Shown here one piece after another: positions 1 through 5,579 of a stretch of DNA of 8,504 nt. The stretch is taken from contig CAWKZT010000076.1 of NCBI GenBank assembly GCA_963854565.1, positions 1 to 8,504 on the forward strand. Reading direction: 5' to 3'. The stretch's first letter is position 1, and each line of letters begins with the position of its first letter. The notes beneath the pieces are model-generated. The model worked only from the letters and a program-made list of their open reading frames with translations, ran no database searches and had not been told where the DNA came from. The DNA comes from CAWKZT01 sp963854565. GTDB taxonomy: Bacteria > Actinomycetota > Acidimicrobiia > Acidimicrobiales > JAHEJN01. The position numbers were made by a program, and so were the translations under genes.

Positions 1-17
1 CGAGATGAGAACGAGAT

Positions 18-39
18 GGGGGGGAGAGGGTGGGGTGGG
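18..39 (+). other. G-quadruplex motif in the folD leader
   Basis: Four runs of at least three G lie on the plus strand: G18-24, G28-30, G32-35 and G37-39. The loops between them are AGA, T and T. This fits the usual intramolecular quadruplex pattern (four G3+ runs, loops of 1-7 nt) with unusually short loops. It ends 33 nt before the chosen folD start, so it would lie in the promoter or in the 5' leader. The heptamer CGAGATG occurs just before it at 1-7 and again at 12-18. Folding in the cell is inferred, not shown. Confidence 0.6.
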
Positions 40-66
40 TTGGCATTGCTCAGACGGTGGCATGAT
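40..66 (+). promoter_or_regulatory. Possible folD promoter
   Basis: TTGGCA at 40-45 resembles a -35 box, and CATGAT at 61-66 resembles a -10 box. The spacing is 15 bp, which is short. The -10-like box ends 6 nt before the GTG start at 73, which would give an almost leaderless transcript. No Shine-Dalgarno sequence stands out before this GTG. This is weak, because the match is imperfect and upstream sequence is missing from the window. Confidence 0.25.
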
Positions 67-72
67 GGCAGC

Positions 73-930
73 GTGACTGCAATCAAGCTTGACGGCGAAA
101 AACTCGCAGGAGAACTCAAGAACGAACTTCGGGTTCGCATTGACGGACTCAAAGCCACGGGTGTTACACCCGGTTTGGGGACGCTCCTCGTCGGCGACGA
201 CGGACCATCTGCTAACTACGTCGCCATGAAACACCGAGATTGCGAAGCATTGGGAATGAATAGCCGGCAAGTCACACTGTCGGCGGATACGACTCGGGCC
301 GAGATTGATGCGGTGGTCGATGATTTTAATGCCGATCCCAAGGTGCACGCCTACATCATTCAGTATCCGTTTCCTCGAGGACTCGACTACGAAGCGGCAT
401 TGCTGCGCGTCGACCCAGCCAAGGATGCTGATGGGCTGCATCCGGTCAATCTTGGCAAGCTTGTTCAGGGCATAGATGCGCCCGTGGCCTGCACCCCAGC
501 GGGCATTCAGCTGATGCTTGAACGCTATGACGTTCCTATCGTGGGCAAGCATGTGGTGATCGTCGGTCGGGGGCTCACCATTGGCCGTCCGCTTGCCAAT
601 CTCCTCACGCTCAAGCGACCAAACGCTAATGCTGCGGTCACCGTTGTACACACCGGTGTAGCTGATATTGGCATGTACACCCGGACCGCCGACATCATCG
701 TCGCTGCGGCCGGCTCACCCCGTTTCATCACCCCTGAAATGGTCAAACCGGGTGCTGCGGTTGTTGCTGCGGGTGTCTCTTTTGAGGACAAAAAGCTTGT
801 TAGTGACGTCCATAGTGACGTCGCCGAGATCGCTGGTTGGTTGTCGCCCCGAATCGGTGGCGTTGGTCCCATGACCCGAGCCCTGCTGCTGTCCAACACA
901 GTCGACGCGGCTGAGCGCACTTTGAGCTAA
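73..930 (+). CDS. folD: Bifunctional methylenetetrahydrofolate dehydrogenase / cyclohydrolase FolD
   Basis: FolD oxidises 5,10-methylene-THF with NADP+ and hydrolyses the methenyl product to 10-formyl-THF, feeding purine and formyl-Met synthesis in the cytosol. From GTG at 73 the protein has 285 residues, the usual family length. Visible signatures are Y49 and catalytic K53 in YVAMKHRDCEALGM, Q97 in IQYPFP, D120 in KDADGLHPVNLGKL, the NADP-site motif GRGLTIGRPLANLL near 166-178, and GGVGPMTRALLLSNT near 262-276. GRG instead of GRS is common in actinobacterial FolD, as I recall them. An in-frame ATG at 16 would add 19 Gly/Trp-rich residues translated from the G-run. I reject it because VTAIKLDGEKLAGEL aligns with normal FolD N-termini. 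The folate-side loop reads QYPFP where most homologues have QLPLP. The gene is convergent with icd, 54 bp away. Confidence 0.96.
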   Translation: MTAIKLDGEKLAGELKNELRVRIDGLKATGVTPGLGTLLVGDDGPSANYVAMKHRDCEALGMNSRQVTLSADTTRAEIDAVVDDFNADPKVHAYIIQYPFPRGLDYEAALLRVDPAKDADGLHPVNLGKLVQGIDAPVACTPAGIQLMLERYDVPIVGKHVVIVGRGLTIGRPLANLLTLKRPNANAAVTVVHTGVADIGMYTRTADIIVAAAGSPRFITPEMVKPGAAVVAAGVSFEDKKLVSDVHSDVAEIAGWLSPRIGGVGPMTRALLLSNTVDAAERTLS

Positions 931-984
931 GTCAATCTCTCGGAACGAGGTTGAAACTTGTTCGAGGTCGCGAGCCTGACTTCG

Positions 985-3213
985 CTAGTTGAATGTATCG
1001 ATGATGTTGTTCAGGGTTTGGCTGGGGCGCATGGCTGCCGCAACTAACTCGGGGTCTGGCTGGTAGTAGCCGCCGAGGTTGTTGGGTCGGCCTTGCACCG
1101 CGATCAACTCGTCGTTGATTGTTATTTCGTTGGCGCTCAATATTGCAGCGAGCGGAGCGAACTTGGCGGCTAGTGCTGCATCGTCGGTCTGTGCTGCCAG
1201 GGCCTCGGCCCAATACAACGCCAGGTAGAAATGGCTTCCCCGGTTGTCGATCTGGCCGAGGCGTCGAGCCGGAGACTTGTTTTCTTCGAGCAATTTGCTT
1301 GTGGCAATGTCGAGCGTCTCACCCAGAAGGTGCGCCTTCGCATTGTCGTTCATCTCGGCATAGTGGTCGAACGAAACGGCCAATGCTAAGAACTCGCCCA
1401 ACGAATCCCAGCGCAGGTAGTTTTCCTGTTCAAATTGCTGGACGTGCTTGGGGGCGGACCCACCCGCGCCGGTTTCGAACAGTCCGCCGCCGTTCATTAG
1501 CGGAACGATCGAGAGCATCTTGGCGCTGGTTCCCACTTCTAGAATCGGAAACAGGTCGGTGTTGTAATCGCGTAGAACGTTGCCGGTAACCGAAATGGTG
1601 TCGAGTCCCTGGCGAATGCGATCGAGGGAGAACTTGGTGGCTTCGACTGGCGACATGATGGCGATCTCCAAGCCATCGGTGTCGTGATCGGCCAAGTATT
1701 CCTCGACCTTGGCCATCATCTGACAGTCGTGGCCCCGTTCGGGGTCTAGCCAGAAAACGGCCGGATCTCCCGTGGCGCGAGCACGACTAACGGCAAGCTT
1801 CACCCAATCTTGGATGGGTAGGTCGCGGGCATTGCACATACGCCAAATGTCGCCGGGCTGTACGTCGGTCTCGAAGATGACTTCGCCGGTTTGGTTGACG
1901 ACACGGACAGAACCGGAGACAGGGATTTCGAATGTCTTGGGGTGCGAACCGTATTCTTCGGCCTTTTGGGCCATGAGTCCGACGTTGGAGACCGAACCCA
2001 TGGTGACCGGGTCATAGGCGCCATTAGCGATGCAGTCTTCAATGGTGGCTTGGAAGACACCGGCATAACTGGAATCGGGGATCACAGCTTTTACGTCTTG
2101 GAGTTGGCCGTCCTTGTTCCACATTTGGCCTGACGAGCGAATCATTGCGGGCATGGATGCGTCGACAATTACATCGCTTGGGACATGCAGGTTGGTGATC
2201 CCCTTGTCGGAGTTGACCATGGCGATGTCGGGACCCGATGCGTATGTGGCCGCGATGTCGGCTTCGATGGCCTGGCGGCTGGCTTCGGGCAACTTGGCTA
2301 TCGCATTGAGGACGTTGCCGAAGCCGTTATTGGCATCGGCATCCACCTCGGCCAAAGCGGCACTGTGGGCAGCAAAAACGTCGGCGAAATATGCTCGGAC
2401 AGCGTGTCCGAACATGATCGGGTCGGAGATTTTCATCATGGTGGCTTTGAGGTGCAGAGAGAACAAGATTCCTTGCTCTCGGGCATCGATGATTTGCTCG
2501 GCCAGGAAAGCATCAAGATTGCTGGCGCTCATGAACGTGGCATCAACAATTTCTCCCGCCAAGACCGGGACTGCTTCTTTCAACACCTGGACGCCGTCTT
2601 CGGTGACGAGTTCTATGCGCAAGACATCGTCGGTGGCCATAGTGGTAGAGCGTTCGTTGGCCTTAAAGTCGTTGCCGCTCATGGTGGCAACATGCGTCTT
2701 GGATTCTGGTGACCAGTCACCCATTGAATGGGGGTTGGCTCGGGCGTAGGCCTTGACTGGCTTGGGTGCCCGCCGGTCGGAGTTTCCTTCGCGTAAGACA
2801 GGATTTACCGCACTGCCGCGCACTGCGTCGTAGCGGGCGTTGACTTCGGTCTCGGCGGCAGTTTGGGGGTCGGCGCTGTACTCGGGCAGGGCGTAGTTGT
2901 TGGCTTGTAGCTCGGCGATAGCGGCATGCAGTTGGGGGATTGATGCACTGACGTTGGGAAGCTTGATGATGTTGGCGTCGGGTTCGAGCACCATCTCACC
3001 AAGTTCGGCTAGGGCATCGTCGATCTGCTGCTCATCGGTGAGGTATTCGGAGAACACAGCCAAGATGCGGGCGGCGAGCGAAATGTCGCGTGTGTCTATT
3101 GAAACATCAGCAGCACCAGCAAAGGCTTGCACAATCGGAAGCAACGAATATGTTGCCAGCGCAGGGGCTTCGTCGGTGTGGGTGTAGATGATTGGGGAAC
3201 GGTCGTCACTCAT
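985..3213 (-). CDS. icd: NADP-dependent isocitrate dehydrogenase, monomeric type
   Basis: This enzyme oxidatively decarboxylates isocitrate to 2-oxoglutarate with NADP+ and a divalent metal in the TCA cycle. The 742-residue length and sequence match the ~80 kDa monomeric class, which is unrelated in length to the ~45 kDa dimeric enzymes. Landmarks include the substrate-loop motif NPVLREGNSDRRAP near 137-150 with its phosphate-binding-type Ser, HSMGDW near 162-167, SLHLKATMMKISDPI near 252-266, GNVLRDYNTDLFPILE near 543-558 with the metal-binding Asp pair, GTSAKMLSIVPLMNGGG, and ETGAGGSAPKHVQQF near 579-593. The protein looks complete and undamaged. The ATG at 3213 gives the family's usual N-terminus (SPIIYTHTDEAPALATYSLLP). 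No Shine-Dalgarno is seen. A TAGAAT box 10 nt upstream suggests a leader of only a few bases. The gene is divergent from the lipoprotein gene and one gene away from mdh. Confidence 0.97.
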   Translation of the reverse strand: MSDDRSPIIYTHTDEAPALATYSLLPIVQAFAGAADVSIDTRDISLAARILAVFSEYLTDEQQIDDALAELGEMVLEPDANIIKLPNVSASIPQLHAAIAELQANNYALPEYSADPQTAAETEVNARYDAVRGSAVNPVLREGNSDRRAPKPVKAYARANPHSMGDWSPESKTHVATMSGNDFKANERSTTMATDDVLRIELVTEDGVQVLKEAVPVLAGEIVDATFMSASNLDAFLAEQIIDAREQGILFSLHLKATMMKISDPIMFGHAVRAYFADVFAAHSAALAEVDADANNGFGNVLNAIAKLPEASRQAIEADIAATYASGPDIAMVNSDKGITNLHVPSDVIVDASMPAMIRSSGQMWNKDGQLQDVKAVIPDSSYAGVFQATIEDCIANGAYDPVTMGSVSNVGLMAQKAEEYGSHPKTFEIPVSGSVRVVNQTGEVIFETDVQPGDIWRMCNARDLPIQDWVKLAVSRARATGDPAVFWLDPERGHDCQMMAKVEEYLADHDTDGLEIAIMSPVEATKFSLDRIRQGLDTISVTGNVLRDYNTDLFPILEVGTSAKMLSIVPLMNGGGLFETGAGGSAPKHVQQFEQENYLRWDSLGEFLALAVSFDHYAEMNDNAKAHLLGETLDIATSKLLEENKSPARRLGQIDNRGSHFYLALYWAEALAAQTDDAALAAKFAPLAAILSANEITINDELIAVQGRPNNLGGYYQPDPELVAAAMRPSQTLNNIIDTFN

Positions 3214-3214
3214 G

Positions 3215-3228
3215 AGAATTCGTATTCT
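3215..3228. repeat. Inverted repeat in the icd/lipoprotein divergent promoter
   Basis: AGAAT (3215-3219) and ATTCT (3224-3228) form a perfect 5-bp inverted repeat with a 4-bp spacer. It lies in the 30-bp gap between the two divergent start codons and covers or touches -10-like boxes on both strands (TAGAAT minus, TATTCT plus). It could be an operator or simply symmetry between AT-rich promoter boxes. Confidence 0.35.
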
Positions 3229-3229
3229 A
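3224..3229 (-). promoter_or_regulatory. Candidate -10 box for icd
   Basis: TAGAAT on the minus strand (3229 down to 3224) fits TANNNT and closely resembles TATAAT. It ends 10 nt before the icd ATG. Initiation about 7 nt downstream would leave a leader of roughly 3 nt, consistent with the lack of a ribosome-binding site. No convincing -35 box was found. Confidence 0.45.
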
Positions 3230-3230
3230 G

Positions 3231-3236
3231 TACGCT
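3231..3236 (+). promoter_or_regulatory. Candidate -10 box, leaderless lipoprotein gene
   Basis: TACGCT fits TANNNT and is followed by 7 nt and then GTG at 3244, so transcription could begin at the start codon. There is no Shine-Dalgarno sequence upstream. A second box, TATTCT at 3223-3228, is an alternative that would leave a short leader. The same 7-nt spacing recurs before three other genes in this window. Confidence 0.45.
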
Positions 3237-3243
3237 TAATTGT

Positions 3244-4050
3244 GTGAAAAATCTCTTGGTATCTTTGGGCGTCACCGTATTCTTTATGGCCGCTTGTAGC
3301 GGCGGCGGGGAACTCGTCATCGAGCAGGCGGAGCCCGCACCCGAGGCCACAGCGGTGGTTGCGGCACCTACCGAAGTTCCTACCGAGGCACCAACCGAAG
3401 TTCCCACCGAGGCGCCTACCGAGGTCCCGACAGCGGCAGCGATTCTCGATGGCGATTACGGCTCCGATCCCGATCTAGATGCCCTTTACGATTCATGCGA
3501 CACAGGTGACCTTGCCGCTTGCGACGAACTCTATGCTCGCTCGCCTATCGACAGCGGCTACGAAGCCTTCGGCGAGACTTGTGGAGAAACCTTCGATAGT
3601 CCGGTGGTGTCGTGCGTGATCGATGATTCTGATGGCGGAGACGGATTTGCCGATAGCGGATTTTATGGTTCCGATCTCTTTCTAGATGCCCTTTTTGACG
3701 ACTGCGGGGCCGGTGATGGTCAGGCGTGTGATGACCTATTCCTCGAGTCGCCCGTCGATTCCTTCTATGAGACTTATGCTGCACACTGCGGAGGTCGGTA
3801 CCCCGGTACCAACCTGTTATGTGTGGATATCTTTGATGGCACGGTGGACTTGGATATCCAACTTGCCGCCGACTCCTATGGGGCCGATCTCGGACTGGAT
3901 ATTCTCTGGGACGAGTGCGGTGCCGGTAGTGCCGAAGCGTGCGACAACCTTTGGCTGGAGTCGCCCGTCGACAGTACCTATGAGGCCTATGGCTACACCT
4001 GCGGAGGCCGCGACTTCAACGATGCGACCTGTAGCGACATTTTGTTCTAG
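3244..4050 (+). CDS. Acidic lipoprotein with three four-cysteine repeats
   Basis: The predicted product has 268 residues and no function I can name. From GTG at 3244 it begins with one Lys, a hydrophobic stretch (residues 4-17) and a lipobox-like MAAC, so Cys18 is the likely lipidated residue and the protein should sit on the outer face of the membrane. Residues 42-63 are a PTEV/PTEA spacer. Three repeats follow (about 72-124, 141-193, 212-263), each with pattern YG-D--LD-L-D-C--G---ACD-L---SP-DS-YE--G--CG and cysteines spaced C-x7-C-x19-C-x9/10-C. The chain is very acidic, with one Lys and three Arg. I associate similar single copies with actinobacterial surface or membrane proteins but know no assigned role. 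The reading frame stays open upstream to 3127 inside antisense icd, but only the GTG at 3244 puts the signal peptide at the N-terminus. A protein-binding or envelope role is inference. Confidence 0.85.
   Translation: MKNLLVSLGVTVFFMAACSGGGELVIEQAEPAPEATAVVAAPTEVPTEAPTEVPTEAPTEVPTAAAILDGDYGSDPDLDALYDSCDTGDLAACDELYARSPIDSGYEAFGETCGETFDSPVVSCVIDDSDGGDGFADSGFYGSDLFLDALFDDCGAGDGQACDDLFLESPVDSFYETYAAHCGGRYPGTNLLCVDIFDGTVDLDIQLAADSYGADLGLDILWDECGAGSAEACDNLWLESPVDSTYEAYGYTCGGRDFNDATCSDILF
3367..3432 (+). repeat. 12-bp-period PTEV/PTEA coding repeat
   Basis: Five four-residue units (PTEV, PTEA, PTEV, PTEA, PTEV) followed by PT are encoded by near-identical 12-bp units of the type CCTACCGAAGTT. This forms a flexible Pro/Thr/Glu spacer between the lipidated N-terminus and the first Cys repeat. 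The unit count is the part most likely to differ between strains through replication slippage. Confidence 0.85.
3457..4032 (+). repeat. Three tandem Cys-rich protein repeats
   Basis: The repeats span about 3457-3615, 3664-3822 and 3877-4032, with a period near 69-71 codons. All twelve cysteines fall in register: residues 85/93/113/124, 154/162/182/193 and 225/233/253/263. Also conserved are YG at the repeat start, LD-L-D before the first Cys, ACD-L around the second, SP-DS-YE between the second and third, and CGGR at the third in copies 2 and 3. The DNA has diverged, so the duplication is old. Confidence 0.85.
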
Positions 4051-4081
4051 GGCATTCGTTTGCTGACTGCTTCAGTTAACC

Positions 4082-4105
4082 CCAGGCGTCGGCGGCAGGC
4101 CTTGG
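4082..4105 (+). terminator. Weak hairpin after the lipoprotein gene
   Basis: CCAGGC (4082-4087) can pair with GCCTTGG (4099-4105) with one bulged base and an 11-nt loop. It lies 31 bp past the lipoprotein stop and ahead of mdh. No T-run follows, so if it terminates it is not a classical intrinsic terminator. A TAACCT box at 4111-4116, just downstream, could be a -10 for mdh, but no good -35 was found. Confidence 0.25.
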
Positions 4106-4148
4106 CTCGGTAACCTCAAAAGAGAGTTGGCCCAATGTTTGGACCCTT

Positions 4149-4154
4149 GAGGAG
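4149..4154 (+). promoter_or_regulatory. mdh ribosome-binding site
   Basis: GAGGAG ends 6 nt before the ATG at 4161. It is the clearest Shine-Dalgarno sequence in the window and fixes the mdh start. It contrasts with the genes here that seem to lack any leader. Confidence 0.85.
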
Positions 4155-4160
4155 ACAGTC

Positions 4161-5150
4161 ATGAGCAAGGCCCCCGTACGAGTCGTAGTAACCGGTGCTG
4201 CCGGTCAAATTGGCTATGCCCTTTTGTTTCGTATCGCCAGTGGTCAGATGTTGGGTGCCGATCAACCGGTAATCCTACAAATGCTCGAAATCACGCCTGC
4301 GCTTGGAGCCCTTGATGGCGTGCACATGGAACTTGACGACTGTGCCTTTCCGCTGTTGCACAGCGTCGTTAAGACCGACGATGCGAACGTTGCTTTCCAA
4401 GATACCGACTATGCACTCCTCGTTGGATCCATGCCGCGTCGCGATGGTATGGAGCGGGCCGATCTTCTCGAAGCTAACGGTGGCATCTTCGGTCCCCAGG
4501 GAGCGGCGATCAATGCGAATGCCAGCCGCGACATCAAAGTCCTCGTTGTAGGGAACCCGGCCAACACGAACTCCCTTATTGCCCAAGCTTCGGCTCCCGA
4601 CATTAACCCTCGCCAGTTCACCGCCATGACCCGCCTTGATCACAACCGTGCTTCTGCTCAGGTTGCCCAGAAGCTGGGTTCCTCGGTGGCCGAGGTCACC
4701 AAGATGACAATTTGGGGCAACCACTCCGCTACCCAGTACCCCGACATCTTTCATGCCGAGGTCAACGGTCGAAACGCTGCCGCTGCAGTTAATGACCAAG
4801 CGTGGCTCGAAGATGACTTCATCCCCACGGTACAAAAGCGTGGTGCGGCAATCATCAAGGCTCGCGGCGCTTCCTCGGCAGCCTCGGCTGCCAATGCTGC
4901 TATCGATCACATGCGCGACTGGTCCCTCGGTACTCCCGAAGGCGATTGGACCAGCATGTCTGTTCCTTCCGATGGCAGTTATGGCATCCCTGAAGGAATC
5001 ATTTCCTCATTCCCGGTCACCTGCGCCGATGGCGACTACTCGATCGTGCAAGGTCTCGACGTCAACGATTTCAGTCGTACCAAGATCGATGCGTCGGCGG
5101 CCGAACTTGTTGCCGAGCGCGAAACCGTTAGCGGTCTGGGTCTGATCTAG
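4161..5150 (+). CDS. mdh: Malate dehydrogenase (NAD-dependent)
   Basis: Mdh reversibly oxidises malate to oxaloacetate with NAD+ in the TCA cycle. The 329-residue length matches the actinobacterial/cytosolic-like MDH class. Visible motifs are the nucleotide-binding loop GAAGQIG (12-18), LEITPAL near 42-48 where the acidic residue favours NAD, the active-site loop MPRRDGMERADLL (91-103) with substrate-binding arginines, VGNPANTN (130-137), MTRLDHNRA (156-164) with catalytic Asp160, and WGNHSATQYPD (185-195) with catalytic His188. The start is fixed by a strong ribosome-binding site and a normal N-terminus. The protein looks intact. A folD-to-mdh neighbourhood is, as I recall, also seen in Streptomyces, so the order here is probably inherited. 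The 110-bp gap upstream holds only a weak hairpin and a TAACCT box. Confidence 0.97.
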   Translation: MSKAPVRVVVTGAAGQIGYALLFRIASGQMLGADQPVILQMLEITPALGALDGVHMELDDCAFPLLHSVVKTDDANVAFQDTDYALLVGSMPRRDGMERADLLEANGGIFGPQGAAINANASRDIKVLVVGNPANTNSLIAQASAPDINPRQFTAMTRLDHNRASAQVAQKLGSSVAEVTKMTIWGNHSATQYPDIFHAEVNGRNAAAAVNDQAWLEDDFIPTVQKRGAAIIKARGASSAASAANAAIDHMRDWSLGTPEGDWTSMSVPSDGSYGIPEGIISSFPVTCADGDYSIVQGLDVNDFSRTKIDASAAELVAERETVSGLGLI

Positions 5151-5197
5151 CCGTTGGTGTCGGGGCCGAAGTCCTCGAGACCACGATGCCAGCAAGC

Positions 5198-5566
5198 TCA
5201 GGCATTATCCAGGTTGGCGGTGACGCGCTCAATGGCTTCGAGCGTGCCTCTGTGTTCTACGAGGGCGGCAACATCTCCGCTGGTAGTTACGTGCCCCAGA
5301 AGAATCGCTTCACCCGGGGCAAGGTCGCCGGATCGGATGGCTTGGGCCGTGCCGGCGTTTTGGTAAAAGGTGACCATTGCTTTGGGGTTGGTGCCAGGCA
5401 CGGCTGAGGCCCCGGATTTATCGACGGTGATGGTGTAGTCGAAGCTGGGTTTGTCGTTGCCGCAATCGACGACATGGGAAATTATTAGCCGCTCACCGGT
5501 GATTGGAGCGGATCGTAATGCGGCGTCGAAAGCGTCGATCCAATCGGAGGTCAACCAGGCGCTCAT
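5198..5566 (-). CDS. Small SCP2-like (sterol carrier fold) protein
   Basis: The 122-residue protein resembles the stand-alone SCP2-like proteins common in actinobacteria: a helical start (WLTSDWIDAFDAAL), a central beta region (FDYTITVDKSG), then AMVTFYQNAGTAQAIRSGDLAPGEAILLGHVTTSGD and a closing helix. This fold binds lipids or acyl-CoA in a hydrophobic tunnel; the ligand here is unknown. There is no signal peptide or membrane segment, so it is probably cytosolic. ATG at 5566 is chosen over an in-frame ATG 20 codons upstream, which would overlap the DUF368 gene and add a Pro-rich tail. It lies 10 nt after the DUF368 stop on the same strand. No ribosome-binding site is visible, and a TAGACT box exactly 7 nt upstream suggests its own leaderless transcript. 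Convergent with mdh, 47 bp away. Confidence 0.8.
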   Translation of the reverse strand: MSAWLTSDWIDAFDAALRSAPITGERLIISHVVDCGNDKPSFDYTITVDKSGASAVPGTNPKAMVTFYQNAGTAQAIRSGDLAPGEAILLGHVTTSGDVAALVEHRGTLEAIERVTANLDNA

Positions 5567-5573
5567 AGAAGCA

Positions 5574-5579
5574 AGTCTA
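5574..5579 (-). promoter_or_regulatory. Candidate -10 box overlapping the DUF368 stop codon
   Basis: TAGACT on the minus strand (5579 down to 5574) fits TANNNT and is followed by 7 nt and then the ATG of the SCP2-like gene. Its first three bases are the TAG stop codon of the upstream DUF368 gene, so the downstream gene could be transcribed alone as well as by read-through. Confidence 0.4.

Noticed and set aside
16..72. Upstream in-frame ATG for folD at 16
   Set aside because: The extra 19 residues come from the G-run and are Gly/Trp/Arg-rich, unlike any FolD N-terminus. GTG at 73 gives the family-typical start.
939..949. CTCG-GAA-CGAG hairpin between folD and icd as a shared terminator
   Set aside because: The stem is only 4 bp with a 3-nt loop and no T-run on either side, so it is within chance expectation. 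The 54-bp gap otherwise shows nothing.
2114..2749. Long open frames (211 and 175 codons) on the strand opposite icd
   Set aside because: They lie wholly inside a complete, strongly conserved icd gene in antisense, and their translations show no recognisable motifs. They are expected by-products of GC-biased codons.
4275..4910. A 211-codon minus-strand open frame inside mdh
   Set aside because: It is antisense to a fully conserved malate dehydrogenase and has no family features of its own.
5186..5205. ATGCC...GGCAT hairpin between mdh and the SCP2-like gene as a bidirectional terminator
   Set aside because: A 5-bp stem with a 10-nt loop and no T-run, overlapping the SCP2-like stop codon. Too weak to call.
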